64,000 nt of DNA from Leptasterias polaris (lineage: Eukaryota; Echinodermata; Asteroidea; Forcipulatida; Asteriidae), in NCBI GenBank assembly GCA_037783415.1, contig JAZGTN010000007.1:3989501-4053500 (forward strand), in the 5' to 3' direction. The position numbers were made by a program, and so were the translations under genes. This document shows, one piece after another, positions 11,901 to 24,836 of this stretch; position 1 is the stretch's first letter, and each line of letters begins with the position of its first letter. The notes beneath the pieces are model-generated. The model was not told the origin of the DNA and searched no databases. It saw only the letters and a program-made list of their open reading frames with translations.

Positions 11901-14900
11901 CTCGGTGGCACTAATTTCCTTGATGTTGTTGGAAAAATTGGCCATCCTTCGATTGGCTTGAGGCAGGTGTCTGACGTCTTATTACTGCATATGAATTTCC
12001 ATAAATTCTTCAGCCATGCCTTTGTAGGATGTCCATTTATACTCGGTGTCCAATCTACGTGATGGTCACACCTATGCCACTCCTCGGGAAGGTGCCTTCC
12101 CAAATGCTTGGAAAGCTCCGATATGGTAAACTTCTTGAACACCTCGCTTGCTGCAAGGGAAGTTTTATTCTTCTGAAACCAGTCAGTGCACAGCTTAACC
12201 AGTTGATTATGTACAAACAGGTTCTGAAGGCAGGGCAACACGCTCCAATGTAATGACACGTAAAGTCCATTTTGTTTTCTGAGCACGTCCAAACTGCAAT
12301 CATTCGCGAGTCGGAAAGGTAGACCATCTAGCTGAGTTGGTTGTGTGATGCCGTCAAGGCAGTATTTGAACACCTCCTTAAAGGTAGACAAATCTTCAAA
12401 TGCTGTATCTTCCAGAGTAGCAGGTAACCATGGTGAAATAACTGATTCAGTTGACATATGCTTCACCACTACTTGCGGGGATACGAATTCGGCTTTGACG
12501 TCACAGACATTGAATGCATTGCAGAGTTCAGAGGAGCTTTTTAGGAGATTAAACCCAACGCGAAGCAAAAAGGATCGCAGGGCGTCTTTAGCTTTGTTCA
12601 GGTCATCAAAGAATGCTGTGCTTGAGTTGCTGTTAGGATGGTGCCATGTAACATCAAGACCTTGTTCTTTTGGACGAGCTACCGGTAGAACCAGTAGGTT
12701 TTTCCTGCCAATTAGGGAAAGTGTTTCCTTAGCAAGTAGCAGCCATTCATCGCGTAGGTCCGTTAAATGTTTTGGAAAGAGTTCATCATGAAAAGCAAAC
12801 GCGTCTTTATACTGACTTCTGTCTTCAGCCTCGTTAAGTATCTTCCTGCCTGCTTGGAGCAATAATTTAGCATAGGCAGGTGCAATCACATACATGATTA
12901 ATTGACGGTTCCACTTGAGGATTGGACTGCCATCGTTTGCATATAAGTCACACTTTAAAAGGCTTTTCCTAGATGGGTGCAACTCAAACATCCCATTTAC
13001 ATGTACAGGTAATTTGGTAAGTGTTTGCAGGGGAAGGAAACAGTATGCTTTGTACTGCTGATTCGGTTGTGTTGCATCCTCACTGATGAGTGCTGCTACT
13101 CCTCCACGTGGTAGAGCTTTTTTCAAACTGATCGCAGTTGACATTTGCAACTTATCCGAAGGAGGTAGACCATGAAAACCGAGCATCTGTGAAACCAACC
13201 ATGTTTGCTTGGACTGCCTGGTATCATGGATCAGTAAGCGATACACACGACACATCGATTGGACATCTTGACATGGAGTATTCTTAAAATCCTTGAGATG
13301 CTGAACAATATCTTCACGATGCTTCTGGTCTTGGTCAGTCAGTTCTGAACTGATGACGTACTTGGTATCCAGTGTTTGCGTTTGTTCAGTTATACATGAT
13401 ATGGAGATCTTCTTGATGTTGTTCAAAAACAGGAGAGCTTCCGTCGACACCTTTTCGAAGTCTTTGAGCAACTTCTCGACATCCTGGCCTAACAAAACCT
13501 CTCCTGATATCGCTGATTTTGTTGATCTGAGTGGTAGACGGAACATTGTTCCCTCAGACCCATTGAACTCATCGAAATCCTCCAGAAAACCACTCATCAT
13601 GTCCGGAAACTTCTGCCTGAATTCTTCACGGGTTTGCCACTGTTGCCCCGGTGAGGATTTCCTTGCTCTAGGTACGTATTTTAAGAGTGGATCAAACACA
13701 CACAAGGTATCCCTACTGCTCAAGAAACTTGGGCAATCAGTAAGGTGATACACAGCATTAAAGCCTATGCCAAATCGCCCAGTTGTTGCGATGTCATTTC
13801 TTTTCCCGCCAATCCCTACCTTCTGGATACCTTTGATGTCTGCCTCACTGAATGGTCTGTTGTTGTATACACACAATGCTGGAAGTTGTTGTACTTCAGC
13901 CCATGAATTGGAGATTATTTTCCGTGAACTATGTCTGCGGGGATCGTACACAAAATGTATTTCTGTTGCCCCAGCATCGTCAGCATTCTGCAGCAGCTCC
14001 TTCATTACGTCAGAAACATTTGGATAGTCCCTGAGTATGTTCCGCAAACGATCTGTTAGCTCCTCCACCTGCCCAAAGTCACTTTCGAAACCACTGGAGT
14101 ATTTTGTAAGCTCTTTTTCTCTTGCTGTTGTGATACCAAGAGCCTTAGCATCTTTATATGTAATATCTGGATGAGTGTACAACTCTTCGGGGTCGTTATC
14201 CTCCCAGTGTATATCGTTGAATGTCAACTCGGATGGCTTCCGTAAGACACCTGCATTATCTGGCACAAACACTTTTCCATTTTGCAGACATTCGTGTGTC
14301 TGATCCGTTTCATCTTCACCGTGAAGGGTGACCAATCTTGATACAATTTCACTCACCATATCTTTCGCTGCTCTAAACGCTTCCTCTGGCAGACAAACGT
14401 CTCCATGTTTTGTTTTTAGATACTGCAAGGTCTCAATGTAGTCCTCGAGATCGAAGTTGTCTTTCACCCCACACACCTTAAGGAGATTGCTAAACTGGGA
14501 TAACATAGAGGGTTTGGAATAGAGGTACGGTCCACTCCTGCCTTTGTAGTTAAAGGCGATTTGCCTGCACTCTCTGAATTCTCCTTCACACAGAACAAAT
14601 CCTAATGTGCGAAGATGATTGAAATCAGTTGTGTACTCCCCATCTACATCTATTTGATCATCATTGCAGACGCATATTCTGTTCTGAAGAAAGGTGTACA
14701 TGCTATTGGCGATTGAAGATGACTCATGTGTTACCTCATTTTCAATCAACTTTTCCAGCTGTCTGATGACATCACTCACCTCAACTTCCTTCTCGTTGAA
14801 GCCAAGAAATGTTTTGACCACCTCGTTCATTGCTTCAGGTCCTAATCTTGCTTCATCCAATAACGGATGAATGGATCCAATTAAGTCGATGTGTTTGCAC

Positions 14901-17900
14901 TCGTACATAGAAACTGCTGACATAAATTCAGTGCTGAATTCGTACCATTCCAGAGGATAACTTTCAGGCTTCTGCAAAACGGGAAGGAATGCTGCCTCTC
15001 TGATCCGTCTCGTTTGATCTAAAGTAGGGTCTACTCCTTGTCTCAACTTTTTGTCTATCAGTTTCAGAAGAATGTCACTTTTCCCTTCACCCATCACCAT
15101 CGATTCTGCTCTCTCGCAAATATCATCCCAACACAGATCATGTGATGCCATTCCAAGCTGTTCTAAGGACAGGAGGCAATTTTCGTTGCGGTATTCATCA
15201 CCACAAGGAAACCTGGAGTCTGCTTCATTGAATAGAGACCCAATCGATGTGCTCGGGTTGACCAGCTTATTGGGCATGACAAGGGCTTCACCCCTTGGAG
15301 ATACCGGGATGGAACGAGTATTTGCTAGGGAGGCATCATAGAGTTTTCCTTTTTCATCACCAAGGCGAATGTCTAGAATATGCAATATGATTTCATCGCG
15401 ATCAGATGGTTCTATTTGATCACCAAATGACAACAGTGGAAAGAAAATATCCTGCAGAAATCGATGAACGTGATAAGTGTTGTCAACAAAGTACTTGTTT
15501 TCAGGTATGTTCGTTATGCTGTAGACTACTTCTGAATCCAGCTCAACCCAAGTCTTTGGATACATCTTGTTGCTTAAGACAGACTTTATGCTGGATCGTA
15601 AGTCTTCGGGGTCATTGTGTTTCCAGTCAGTGAAGAAGCAATCATGCATTGACACCCACTGACTGTTTGTGTACACCACTGTTGGAGGGTCTCTGGAACA
15701 CCCAATAGCAGAATAGTACGGACCAACAAAAGTTTGAAAGTCAGTTTCGCTTCTGCTTGTAGTTGGCCACAATCTCTGAAAAGCTCGAGCGTCGATCTCG
15801 TTTTGGCCTTGCAATTCCCGAAGAGCTTCGAGAAGATTCAAGAATGAACGGCACAATACCGACTTGATGAAACATTCGTTCCACATGGATTCAAACTCTC
15901 CAGTTGACGAAGAAGGCTTGCTCCACAACTGCCGACGATTCGGTTGCAGCATGAAGTTACCATTAACATGAAATGGTAGACCTGTTGAGACATCAAGTGG
16001 CAGGTAGCTGAAAGCTTTCCCCTCAACAAGTTTAGGTACAAAGACCCCATTATCTGACACTAACTCCGCAGCAACACCCCCACATGGAAGAACCCCTGAT
16101 CTTATACCGTCATCGGATCTAGCCATTGTTAGGATCTCCCCATCGTCCATGGAGGAACTAATGATGAAATTCCAGACTTCCTTCTGAGGCTTGACCGTTT
16201 TGTGGTCTTCTGATGCTTCCCGAGAGACCTTCACAACCATGGTTGTCTCGGGGACTGGGGTGGTATGGTTCTTCATAGCCGATGCAGTTGCTTTAAGGAG
16301 CCTTCGCTCAGTTCTCATATCACCATCTTGACCTCCTATCGAACGGGGCATTTGTAAGGTACGCTCAATTTTGACAGATATAATATTTTTGATGTCTTTT
16401 ACATCAATGGATTGCAGTACCCAGACACTGACATGTACCACGTTTTGAGTGAAGAGAAGCAGATAGTCGGATGACTGCTTCAGGGACTCCAGAAGTGGTT
16501 CAACCTGTTCCTTGGTGTCGTAGAAGTGGTGCGAAAGTTGGTTATGTTCTTGTCTAGCTGCGCTCACCGTTCTTAGCGGTAAACGAATTAGTGTATCTGC
16601 AAATCCTTCAGTTGACTCATGCATGTCGCAACCAAAGATACCATTATAAGGTTGGAACTGGTTCGGATACGACTTCAATGTTCGTCGATGAAGCGGGTTC
16701 GATAGATCTAATTTAATACCTGGCTGTCCAGGCTGGACTCGGGAACCAAGATGTGTAGTTCTAGGGTCACAGATCAACACATATGGTCCGCTGACAACAC
16801 TAGGAACGTCTGTGAGATGATATACAGACGTGAATCCTAACCCAAACCGCCCAACCTTATCTAGCTGGTGTTTTTTGCTCTGTGCTGCTATGCTACAGAT
16901 GTTCTTGATGTCCTCCTTGGAGAAGCGTGCGTTATTGTAAGCCCAGATAGACGGTCCATGGCAAGCTATCATTCCATCACTGAGAAGATTGTGAGCAGTT
17001 TCTTCATTTCTGCGCCAGTCGATGAGGAATTTGACTTCAGTGGCTCCTGCATCATCAGCATTCTGGATCAACTCCTTAAAGATGCCCACACCGTCTTTGT
17101 ACATATCTAAATTGCGCTTGATGGCATTAACTGTTGTCTCATGATGACCTGCCATGTCGTACTCCAAGGCTTCAGCTGGTGCAATGAAGTGACTGAGAGG
17201 GTCTAGTCCCAAGCGTTTAGCCAGGTCATTTGATACTTGCTCATGAATGACTTGCTTGTCGAAGTCGTCTTGAAAACCTTCCTCATACAGCTGTTTTGCA
17301 AGTCTCTCCTCGTCCACATATAAACACTCAGAAGCAGGCACCATGAGGAGAATATTTTTGCTCTTTTTTTGTGTCCGACAAGGCACTAGGATCGTCGAAT
17401 TTTCAGAATTAAACCTTTCTAAGGTTGCTATATACCTCAGGATGTTGCAAACAAGATTTAAGTCAGCCTCGAGCTCTGTTCTGTCCATGTTCACTTGACC
17501 TTCATATTTCTGTTTAACACTGATGAGAACAGTGCACAATGCACTTTCCTGGAAGGTCTGCTGGACACCCATTGTTTCCAAGAAAGCGCTGTGCTTTAGC
17601 ATATCCTGTGGTATAATTTGGAGGTAGGGAGCTAAGTTTACACCTAAAGTTCCTATACTTAAAGCTACTTTGTCCGGAGTTGTGAATCCAGAGCCATGCC
17701 ACACCCATGGCTGTGAGTCACTGACATATTTAGCAAACAGTAGTTTCAATGTTGGTGCCGATGCCTTACCAAGGAACTCATATATAACTGATGTTGTTTT
17801 AGAAACAGTATTCGTCTCTTCTGTTGACCCGAAGTTGTCGGTAACATTCCTTAATTGACGCACTGCTGCTTCAACGTGTTTGTGTTCATTGGGGTTCCTC

Positions 17901-20853
17901 TCTCTACTCCAGCCGAATAACTCAAGTAGTTTTTGCGTCATGCCTTGCATGCTGATGAGGGCTACGACAGAGCCTTGTAACATAGCTGTTTCAATCAGGC
18001 CAATTTGTCGTGGGAGGTACAGGGTGTTGGAGTTTCCAAACCATCCTGCAGAACCAGGGTAATCTGGTGGTGGTGATGACTCACATGGTACCCACGCCAG
18101 CTCTTCCATGAACTTGAACAATGGCTGAGTTATACTATCACTTGTTACTCTTTCAGATAGAAGATGAGGAAAGCGATTGATATGTTGCAGTAGTACTACT
18201 GCTCTTTCCGTATCTACGACTGTTTTGCCCTCCGACATGGCTTCTGCAACCTCCATCACTTCCTTAGCGGTCACCTGAGCGTCTTCTTTCAAACCAATCT
18301 GTTTAAGGAAACCAACAAGACTATCCTGGGAATAATCATCGGTGGGAAAGACTAGCCTGTCTCGAAATAACACACGCAGGCAGTGAGTAGGTTCATACAG
18401 TTCTACTGGACTCGAAAATTCCTGATCGCTTGAAGTAGGTATAAAACGCAATTTCTTAACCAGACTGTGGTATTCTGGTCTCTCCAACACCCAGGTCATG
18501 ATCTCTACAGAATCAATGTTAGTGTAGAATCTATCAGACACAGCAGGTAGGACGTTCTCCTCAAGAAGCTCACGTACAGATTCCTTATGTATGTCTAATT
18601 TTGAGGCAAAATTGTCCAAGCTGTCTGTCAAGATAAGACGGGTTTTTCGTAAGGTTTTCACTGGTATCTCCTGAAAACTACTTGGAACAGCCTTCCCACA
18701 AGATTTAGCCGATGCATAGACTCCATCGCTTCCTTTGAAGATAGGCAACTCTCGGAGAATGATCTTTTGTTCTGACGTTATTTGCCTCAGTTGAGACAAC
18801 ACTCTTTGAAGTTCATCTTTGATGTTTGTGTTTGCCTCTTCCACAAGCTCTTTAAGGTTCACCTTTACAGCAAATTCCTCCAGGACAGCCAATACTCCTT
18901 CAGGGTTTGGGGATTTAATAAAGCTACCAAGATGTGGGTGACTCAATATGTATGATGGCAACTCATGTCTTAATACAACTACCCCAAAAGTTTCTAAGAA
19001 TGAACATCCACTCTCTGACAGACACTCATTAGAACATCCAGATGTTCTTGTCTCTTTATGGAAAATCATTGTGTTTCTCAGGAGTTTTGTTATGTGTTTA
19101 TTGTGTTCCATGGACACAAGAGGAATACCCTCCAAGTTGACGAGTGGAATTGTGGCAAGGTTCTGCGTTAACCAATTCCACATTTCCTGTAACCAGCTAG
19201 CAGGTGGATGATGGTTGCACCCGGGAGTCCACTGAAGCTTAACTGCATCTGTCCCTTCTTCTAGCCATTGGCTTGGGAGCATCTCTCGCAGTAGTGGAGC
19301 TACATCATCAGCCTGTAGAAGTTTCAGCTGACTGTTTGTCAGCGCCTCGGTAGTTTCTAATATTTTCGGCATATCATTTGAAGCGAGCCTTGTTCCTGCA
19401 TTTGGAAGGAGAACACTTGGATTCTCACTGCTAGCAATGTACACCGTGGATGCTGATGAGCAGAAAGGGGTAAAAGTCCCATCCTGTAGAGGAAGTAAAT
19501 GCAGGTCAGATAGATCAGATACCGTGTCCCTTGTGACATACTCCAGGAGCTGCAGCTTCTCTTTAGATGTAAGAAAATCCAATGGATCACCACGGATGCA
19601 GTCTCTTAAAACTTGTGGTTTTATTTTCCGAAAACCCACATTCGCCCAGCGGAGGGAGTCAGTGACATGGTTTGGAAGTTTAGCAACGGGGTAATGCTTG
19701 TGCTTCAAGACTTTTGCAAATAAAAGGTCGTCTTCGGTATCAATGTATACTTCCCTTGACTTCATCCAGCGTCCACCTTCATGATCCGAATAGAAGACCT
19801 CCTCCTCTCCTAATCGCTGCAGGGATGTTTTGATACTGCTAACCCACTCCTCCTTTATGCTAGACGGAGTTGGCCATGCCTTGTACACATCCTCGGGCGT
19901 CATAGGGTTTGTGTTATCGTTGCTTTTTGCAATGACAGCCAGAATGAGCTCTGCATAAACCTTTGGAAATACTTCTGCTACCAAAAGCATGTTCCACTGG
20001 GCTTTCTTGTCATGAAGAGACTCTTTATCTGGCCATTTAATGCCGCGACGATTGTCCCCGAGTCCGAAGTATCCATGGACGTTGACGGGTAGGCCAGTTT
20101 GTTCACTCTCAGGTAGTGGTAGGAAACAAAAAGTACGGCCATCCGGAGAACTATTCTCAACAGATGAACTGGATCTGAACGATATTCCCATCCATGGAAG
20201 TAGCTTCAGTTCGCCATCGTTGAAAAGTTCTCGAAGATCACTTGATATGTCTTCTGTTCTTAGTGCATTCAATGTAATGTATCTACTGACAGTCTCAACC
20301 ACGTCTGGAACAATCTCTTTGTGAACCCGAAAATAGCTAAGAGTTTGAAAGTCTTTTTTCTCTTCAATCTTACTAAGAAAAGCTTCTCTGTTAGAATCCA
20401 TCGCAGGCCTGTCTTCTTCGGGGACCTCTATCTTAAAGACAAGCCTCGCTGTCTCATTACCTTTACCCTTTTCATACACTGAAATTGACTTCACGTACTT
20501 AAGAAACAGTAATGAAATCTCTGCATCGGTTTCAAATGAACGAAACAGTTCATCTACCCTTTCCTTGTCGTCAAACAAAGACTCGCTGAGCTTCGATTTC
20601 TCTCGTCTCAACGGGAAACGGAATATTGTACCCTTGAAGCAACCTTTCTCAAAGTTGGCTTCATTACAATGAAATATACTTTGTAAATAAGGAGTAAACT
20701 GATCAGGAAATCTGTTCAAAAGCTCAGAGGAAATTTTCCAGTTCTGACCTTTCTTTCCCTCGTATTTCGTTTTTGTGTGGGGGTCATAGCTGAAGTACTG
20801 CTCCAGTGGATCCAAGAATCCAATGGTGTCCCCGCTTAGGATGCTTGGCAAAT
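8996..20853 (-). CDS. Sacsin-like gene A: giant last exon with SIRPT repeats
   Basis: The frame is open for about 3,950 codons. The exon starts at 20853, not at the upstream in-frame ATG (20869): CTCTCCAG precedes it, and joining the previous exon's final G gives Asp and the run YHLTDLPS. The protein continues SIRPT repeat 1 and contains full repeats 2 and 3. Each begins with the N-box ELIQNADDAGA or ELLQNADDAGA (about residues 1382 and 2406) and has a glycine box GRFGLGF or GRFGIGF followed by a VYHLTD motif, as in HSP90-type GHKL ATPases. To the TAG at 8996 the protein is 4,074 residues; human sacsin is about 4,579. Sacsin is a cytosolic co-chaperone tied to mitochondria and intermediate filaments; the role of this paralogue is unknown. 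I see no frameshift. A second copy lies inverted at 56306 onward. Confidence 0.93.
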
Positions 20854-21185
20854 CTGGAGAGTAGTACAATGAAATAACATAATATGATTTTGATTAGATA
20901 ATGGAGTTTGAAGCCTGACGTGGATCCTGCAATGTTATTAGGGAGGGGTTCCCGCATAACCCGAAATAACCATCACGCAAAAGCAGGACAAAATAAATGG
21001 AAGGTAATTAGATGAGTATGGCTATACAACGAAAGTAGGTACAATACTACATAGGAAGACAGGTATATTAGTTTGTGTCCTAATCGTTTTTATTGTAATT
21101 TGGACTCACACTGATTCAACTATATAACGGAAGAACATTGTATAATGACGTCAGTGGAGTATCAAAGCGTGTGGTCATACAGACT
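20854..21185. other. Last intron of gene A, part beside the giant exon
   Basis: This segment aligns with the matching intron of gene B (about 55975-56305 in reverse). No coding content is seen. A TTTAAA at 21185-21190 is the junction with the transposon insertion described next. Confidence 0.7.
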
Positions 21186-21189
21186 TTAA

Positions 21190-23065
21190 AGGGCCTATGA
21201 AGTGGGGTTTTTTGGTGTGTTTTTTAGTTTTATTAAATCAGTTCATATGAAAAGAAATTATTTTTCATAACTGTTTTGTGTCTGGAGTGAATTTTTTAAT
21301 TTTAATTCAATAAAAAAAATACCCCGAAACTTTCGTATTTTGGACGCCACAAGAGGGCGCTGTTCGTGACGTACACAAGGGCGCACCACACTAAATAAAC
21401 TCCCATAGGAACCAATGCTAAATGATAAATATTCAAAAATACTCAAAAAATCGTGTAAGTCTCTCAGCCTCTTGAAAACCAATCAAACATATTTTCGGAC
21501 GACTGAACTTTAGAATTCTTTTCAATTTTTGCCAGGTCAGCCGTTTGGAATTTTTGCGAACTACCCCAGAAGAAAAAAACGCGAAAATTTGTTTTTTTCC
21601 AAAACCGACTTGCTGCCAGTTTTCGTGAAGCACTTCTCCACTTTCCCGTTCAAATAGGGCCAACTTTAACGCCTAAATTTATCAAGTCTCCTCAAAGGTT
21701 GAAGCACAGAACCCCCAGGTTGTGATAGATTATTATATTTACACAATCTATTAATTGCATGACCCCCAAAACGTTGTAATTAAAAATAAGTTGTGGGTTT
21801 ACAAATTATGATAAGTAGCTTGGCGCATTAATTCTGGCTTATTTGGTGTGGTGCGCCCACAAAGGCAGCGGCTCCCAAATTGAGATCAGCCATGGTCTGG
21901 TGCCCAGCCAGGCGCGCAACGGGTACCAGTTTAAGTACACAGCCGAGTCGAGTCATCCACCGAACTCGTCGAATTGGACGCACGCACAGAAGTGTGTAAC
22001 AATCGTGCCTACAATCGTGGACCCTCCTTTGTTCAACTCTTTGTGATAGCAACCGTGGACCACAATGCTTTCCTTTGTGATAGCAACCGTGCACCTATTG
22101 TCCTCTTTTGTTATAGGTCCCCGGTTTGAATGTGGTTACCTACTCACACACACACACCATACCGATGGACAATAACGCAACCATTTTAGGGGGTGGAATA
22201 TAAATCTTCAGAAGTACGTGTTCAGTCAGTGGACTATTGATACATTCTATAAAATTACATGTATATATTAGAATATAAGATCAGATATGATGTCGTGAAC
22301 AATAATGCGAAAAATATATGTTTGTATAACATGGACTGGACTGCGGTGCTTGGGGGTATTGTGAATTGTATGCACAGACAGGTACGAACTTTACAAACAG
22401 CCAAAATTGCCATTGTACAGGACATACAATCATATCTTATGAAAAAGACTGTTTCGTAGCATGTGTTATACGTTAGAGGTCTGATCAGAATACGCGGTGT
22501 GTGTGTGTGCACATACTGTGTGCACGAACACAGCGCATCATTTGAGCGCTTCTCATGCACAATGTTCCGTTATGCATATTATGAGTGGGCTGCAGAGCAT
22601 AGGCTGCTCGCTCCGTCAAGACCATTTGGCTCTGGTCAGCTTCACATTCGCCGTCCATATCCGTCTGAATTTTGGGTCCGATGGAAATTTATGGACACTA
22701 ACTGCATCTTTAGTGGTGTTGCTACACCCAGCAGCAACACACACCTTGATGGCATTTGTTAAAATCAACGTACAAAGACCCCAAAAGAGAGAGACAAACT
22801 TCTTCGAACTTGTTCCTTCTGTGCAGTGTTTGCATGGCCCCACGCACGACGTATGACAAGTCGTTCTGTTGAGCGCCTTTGTTTACGTCACGGATTTTAT
22901 GTTAATGGGAGGTATGGGTGGGGCGCGGCGGTCCCCCTAAATTTCGAAATGATTTTTTTAATGGTGTAAAATGGCTTGTGAAAAAATAAAATCAAATATA
23001 TGTTGTAATAGGCATAGGCCTACTTTATTGTTTACAGCATTAAACAATTCTATTTCATAGGCCCT
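21190..23065. mobile_element. TTAA-flanked DNA transposon with THAP remnant (Kolobok-like)
   Basis: The 1,876-bp element has perfect 12-bp ends AGGGCCTATGAA and TTCATAGGCCCT. It is flanked by TTAA at 21186-21189 and 23066-23069. The matching intron of gene B has a single uninterrupted TTTAAA at this point (reverse complement near 55978-55985), so the empty site is visible. TTAA duplication is typical of piggyBac and Kolobok; the THAP domain fragment inside favours Kolobok. No intact transposase is present, so the copy is degraded or non-autonomous. Confidence 0.85.
22575..22741 (-). pseudogene. THAP domain fragment of a transposase, broken
   Basis: The minus-strand reading contains CVAAGCSN, then HKFPSDPKFRR and a tryptophan. 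This matches the THAP zinc-finger pattern Cys-x-x-x-x-Cys, Phe-Pro and Trp. After TRAKWS there is a stop, followed in the same frame by a SEQ then LCS segment that resembles the expected second half of the finger. The conserved final His-Phe is not intact. THAP fingers bind transposon ends in P-type and Kolobok transposases and recur in host regulators; this one is a relic. Confidence 0.75.
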
Positions 23066-23236
23066 TTAAAATTACTTGAATAGGCCCGCATCCGAATGGG
23101 AGACTTTGAATTGCTAGGTGGCAGCAGACTGACCGGCTGCGTTAATAATAATTTTGAGCGCTTGACGCACCTGCAAGCCAAAATGAAATTTGCACATATG
23201 ACATAATAAGTAAAATTTAAAATAAGAGATTAATAC

Positions 23237-23495
23237 CTGTGAGATGATAAACTGAGATGAAGCCAAGTCCAAACCGTCCCACCTTCGCCAAGTCATCAAT
23301 CTTCCCACTCTGTGAAGGATGCTGTATACTCGTCCAGTCTTTCTCGGTAAATGTGCCGTCGTTGTACGCGTACAGAGCTGCCCCTTGAACTTTGCGTAGA
23401 CTTTCAGACCACAGGCTCTGATTTGGGTGATCAGTTTGATCAAAGAGAAAGATCACATTCGTCGCTCCGGCATCATCCGCATTCTGCACCAGTTC
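23237..23495 (-). CDS. Sacsin-like gene A: exon 3 of 4, SIRPT1 ATPase core
   Basis: The 259-nt exon has consensus borders: acceptor GTGACTAG before GAACTG, and donor CTCACAG before GTATTA. It enters in phase 0 and leaves in phase 1. It encodes residues 37-122 and one base of 123, from the N-box ELVQNADDAGA to the glycine box VGRFGLGFISVYHLT, the ATP site of SIRPT repeat 1. It differs from the matching exon of gene B at three bases, all changing an amino acid (Glu/Lys, Gly/Ala, Thr/Ile). Confidence 0.92.
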
Positions 23496-23499
23496 CTAG

Positions 23500-24132
23500 T
23501 CACGTATAAATATCAGAGTAGAAGGAGTGCATTACTCCTTTTAATTCCCCCCTGCTTTATTTAAAAAATAAACACACCATGTAATCATGCAACCAACCAA
23601 CAAGTGACAATTAAAGATAAGGGCCGATTTCACAAAGCACTAAGATTCATCTTTAGATGAGTTGTCAAATATCACCGTCATGATTGATATTATGACATGA
23701 CACTTTGCTTTAGTACTTTATGATTGATAAACATCTTAAGATCAGTCTTTTATAGCTCTTTGTGAAACCATGGAGCAATGCTCCATGGTGAAACCGAGCC
23801 TTAGTGCGGAATGAATGAAAATCTGTGTTTTGTCATGTTTTGTGTGTGAATATTGTCAATGAGACAATATGCAAAATTACGAACTGCACTTGATCGATTT
23901 CACAAAGCGCAGCGCAATTGATATACACAGTTTTGGGAGTCAAAAATCTGCACACAGGAATGCTGTGAAAGTCTCGCACGTTATATTTTAGGGGTTTGTT
24001 TATTGTTTATTTTTTTATATATATTTTTTATCATTACTCGAAGGCTCCAGAAAAAGGCCAAAATAATACACCCTTTTGTCTTTACCAACTCACACAAGCT
24101 CATGAACAAGCCAGTAGTGATGTTTACTACCC
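23500..24132. other. Intron sequence of gene A conserved in gene B
   Basis: No gene. Several stretches, such as those around 23620-23760 and 23880-24110, match the gene B intron (about 54700-55550) in reverse. A palindrome at 23769-23792 (CCATGGAGCAATGCTCCATGG-like) is present in A only. The last part, 24030-24115, is a diverged 177-bp array unit cut by the SINE insertion. Confidence 0.65.
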
Positions 24133-24750
24133 GATGGCGTGTCGTGGCTGAGCGGATAAGAACACCAGACTCAAGCTCTGGTGTTTTCGATCAGCAGGGT
24201 GTGGTTCGAGTCCCGGTCGTGACACTTGTGTTCTTAAGCAAGACACTTAACCATTATTGCTTCGTCCTTCGGATGGGACGTAAAGCCGTTGGTCCCGTGT
24301 GCTGTGTAATGCACGTAAAAAAGAACCCAGTGCACTTATCGTAAAGAGAAGGGGTTCGCCCCGGTGTTCCTAGTTTGATCGGCAGCATATTGCGCCACAG
24401 CACCTTGTAAAACCATTAGATGGTGCTATAAGAAAAGGGTCTCATCAGTGTTGTAGGTCTCGAGACCTGGTCTCGGTCTCGAGACCGTCTCGAGACCTTT
24501 TTTTGGTGTCTCGGTCTCCCCCTCCCCCTCGGTCTCGGTAGGGCTGGTCTCCCCCTTGGTCTCGGTCTCGGATGTCAAGGTCTCGGTCTTGGTCTCGGTC
24601 TCGGACTTCCAGGTCTCGACTACAACACTGGGTCTCATACTTCAAAAACGTAGCTCCACATACCTTGCAGGAAAAAATACTGAGCGCTTTGTTTCGCCCC
24701 TAAGGGTATGATAAAAAGCGCTATATAAGAACCAAGTATTATTATTATTA
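24133..24750 (+). mobile_element. tRNA-derived SINE, tRNA-Leu-like head
   Basis: The head contains an A-box-like TGGCTGAGCGG (24145-24155), an anticodon-position CAA (24172-24174) between complementary CACCAGA and TCTGGTG arms, and a B box GGTTCGAGTCC (24203-24213). This resembles tRNA-Leu(CAA). A long unrelated body follows, and the 3' end is an ATT microsatellite (24738-24750). The matching place in gene B has no such insert. The acceptor stem does not pair, so it is not a functional tRNA gene. Confidence 0.82.
24454..24626. repeat. GGTCTC-rich simple repeat inside the SINE
   Basis: There is a near-continuous run of GGTCTCG-like hexamer and heptamer units, with GAGACC inversions at the left edge. 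It splits the body of the SINE from its ATT tail. Small frames over it are artefacts of the repeat. Confidence 0.85.
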
Positions 24751-24836
24751 CCCCATCGGCAGATTAACTGCTCATCCATTAAGTTATAACGACCCAAGCA
24801 ATGACAATGCAAACACACCCACTCCCTCAAAAGGGT

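Noticed and set aside
20854..20869. ATG at 20869 as the start of the giant gene A protein
   Set aside because: It lies in the intron. The splice acceptor at 20853 and the phase match with the upstream exon show that translation enters from 23237-23495.
24141..24221. A functional tRNA-Leu(CAA) gene
   Set aside because: A and B boxes are present, but the acceptor stem does not pair and the sequence continues into a SINE body and ATT tail.
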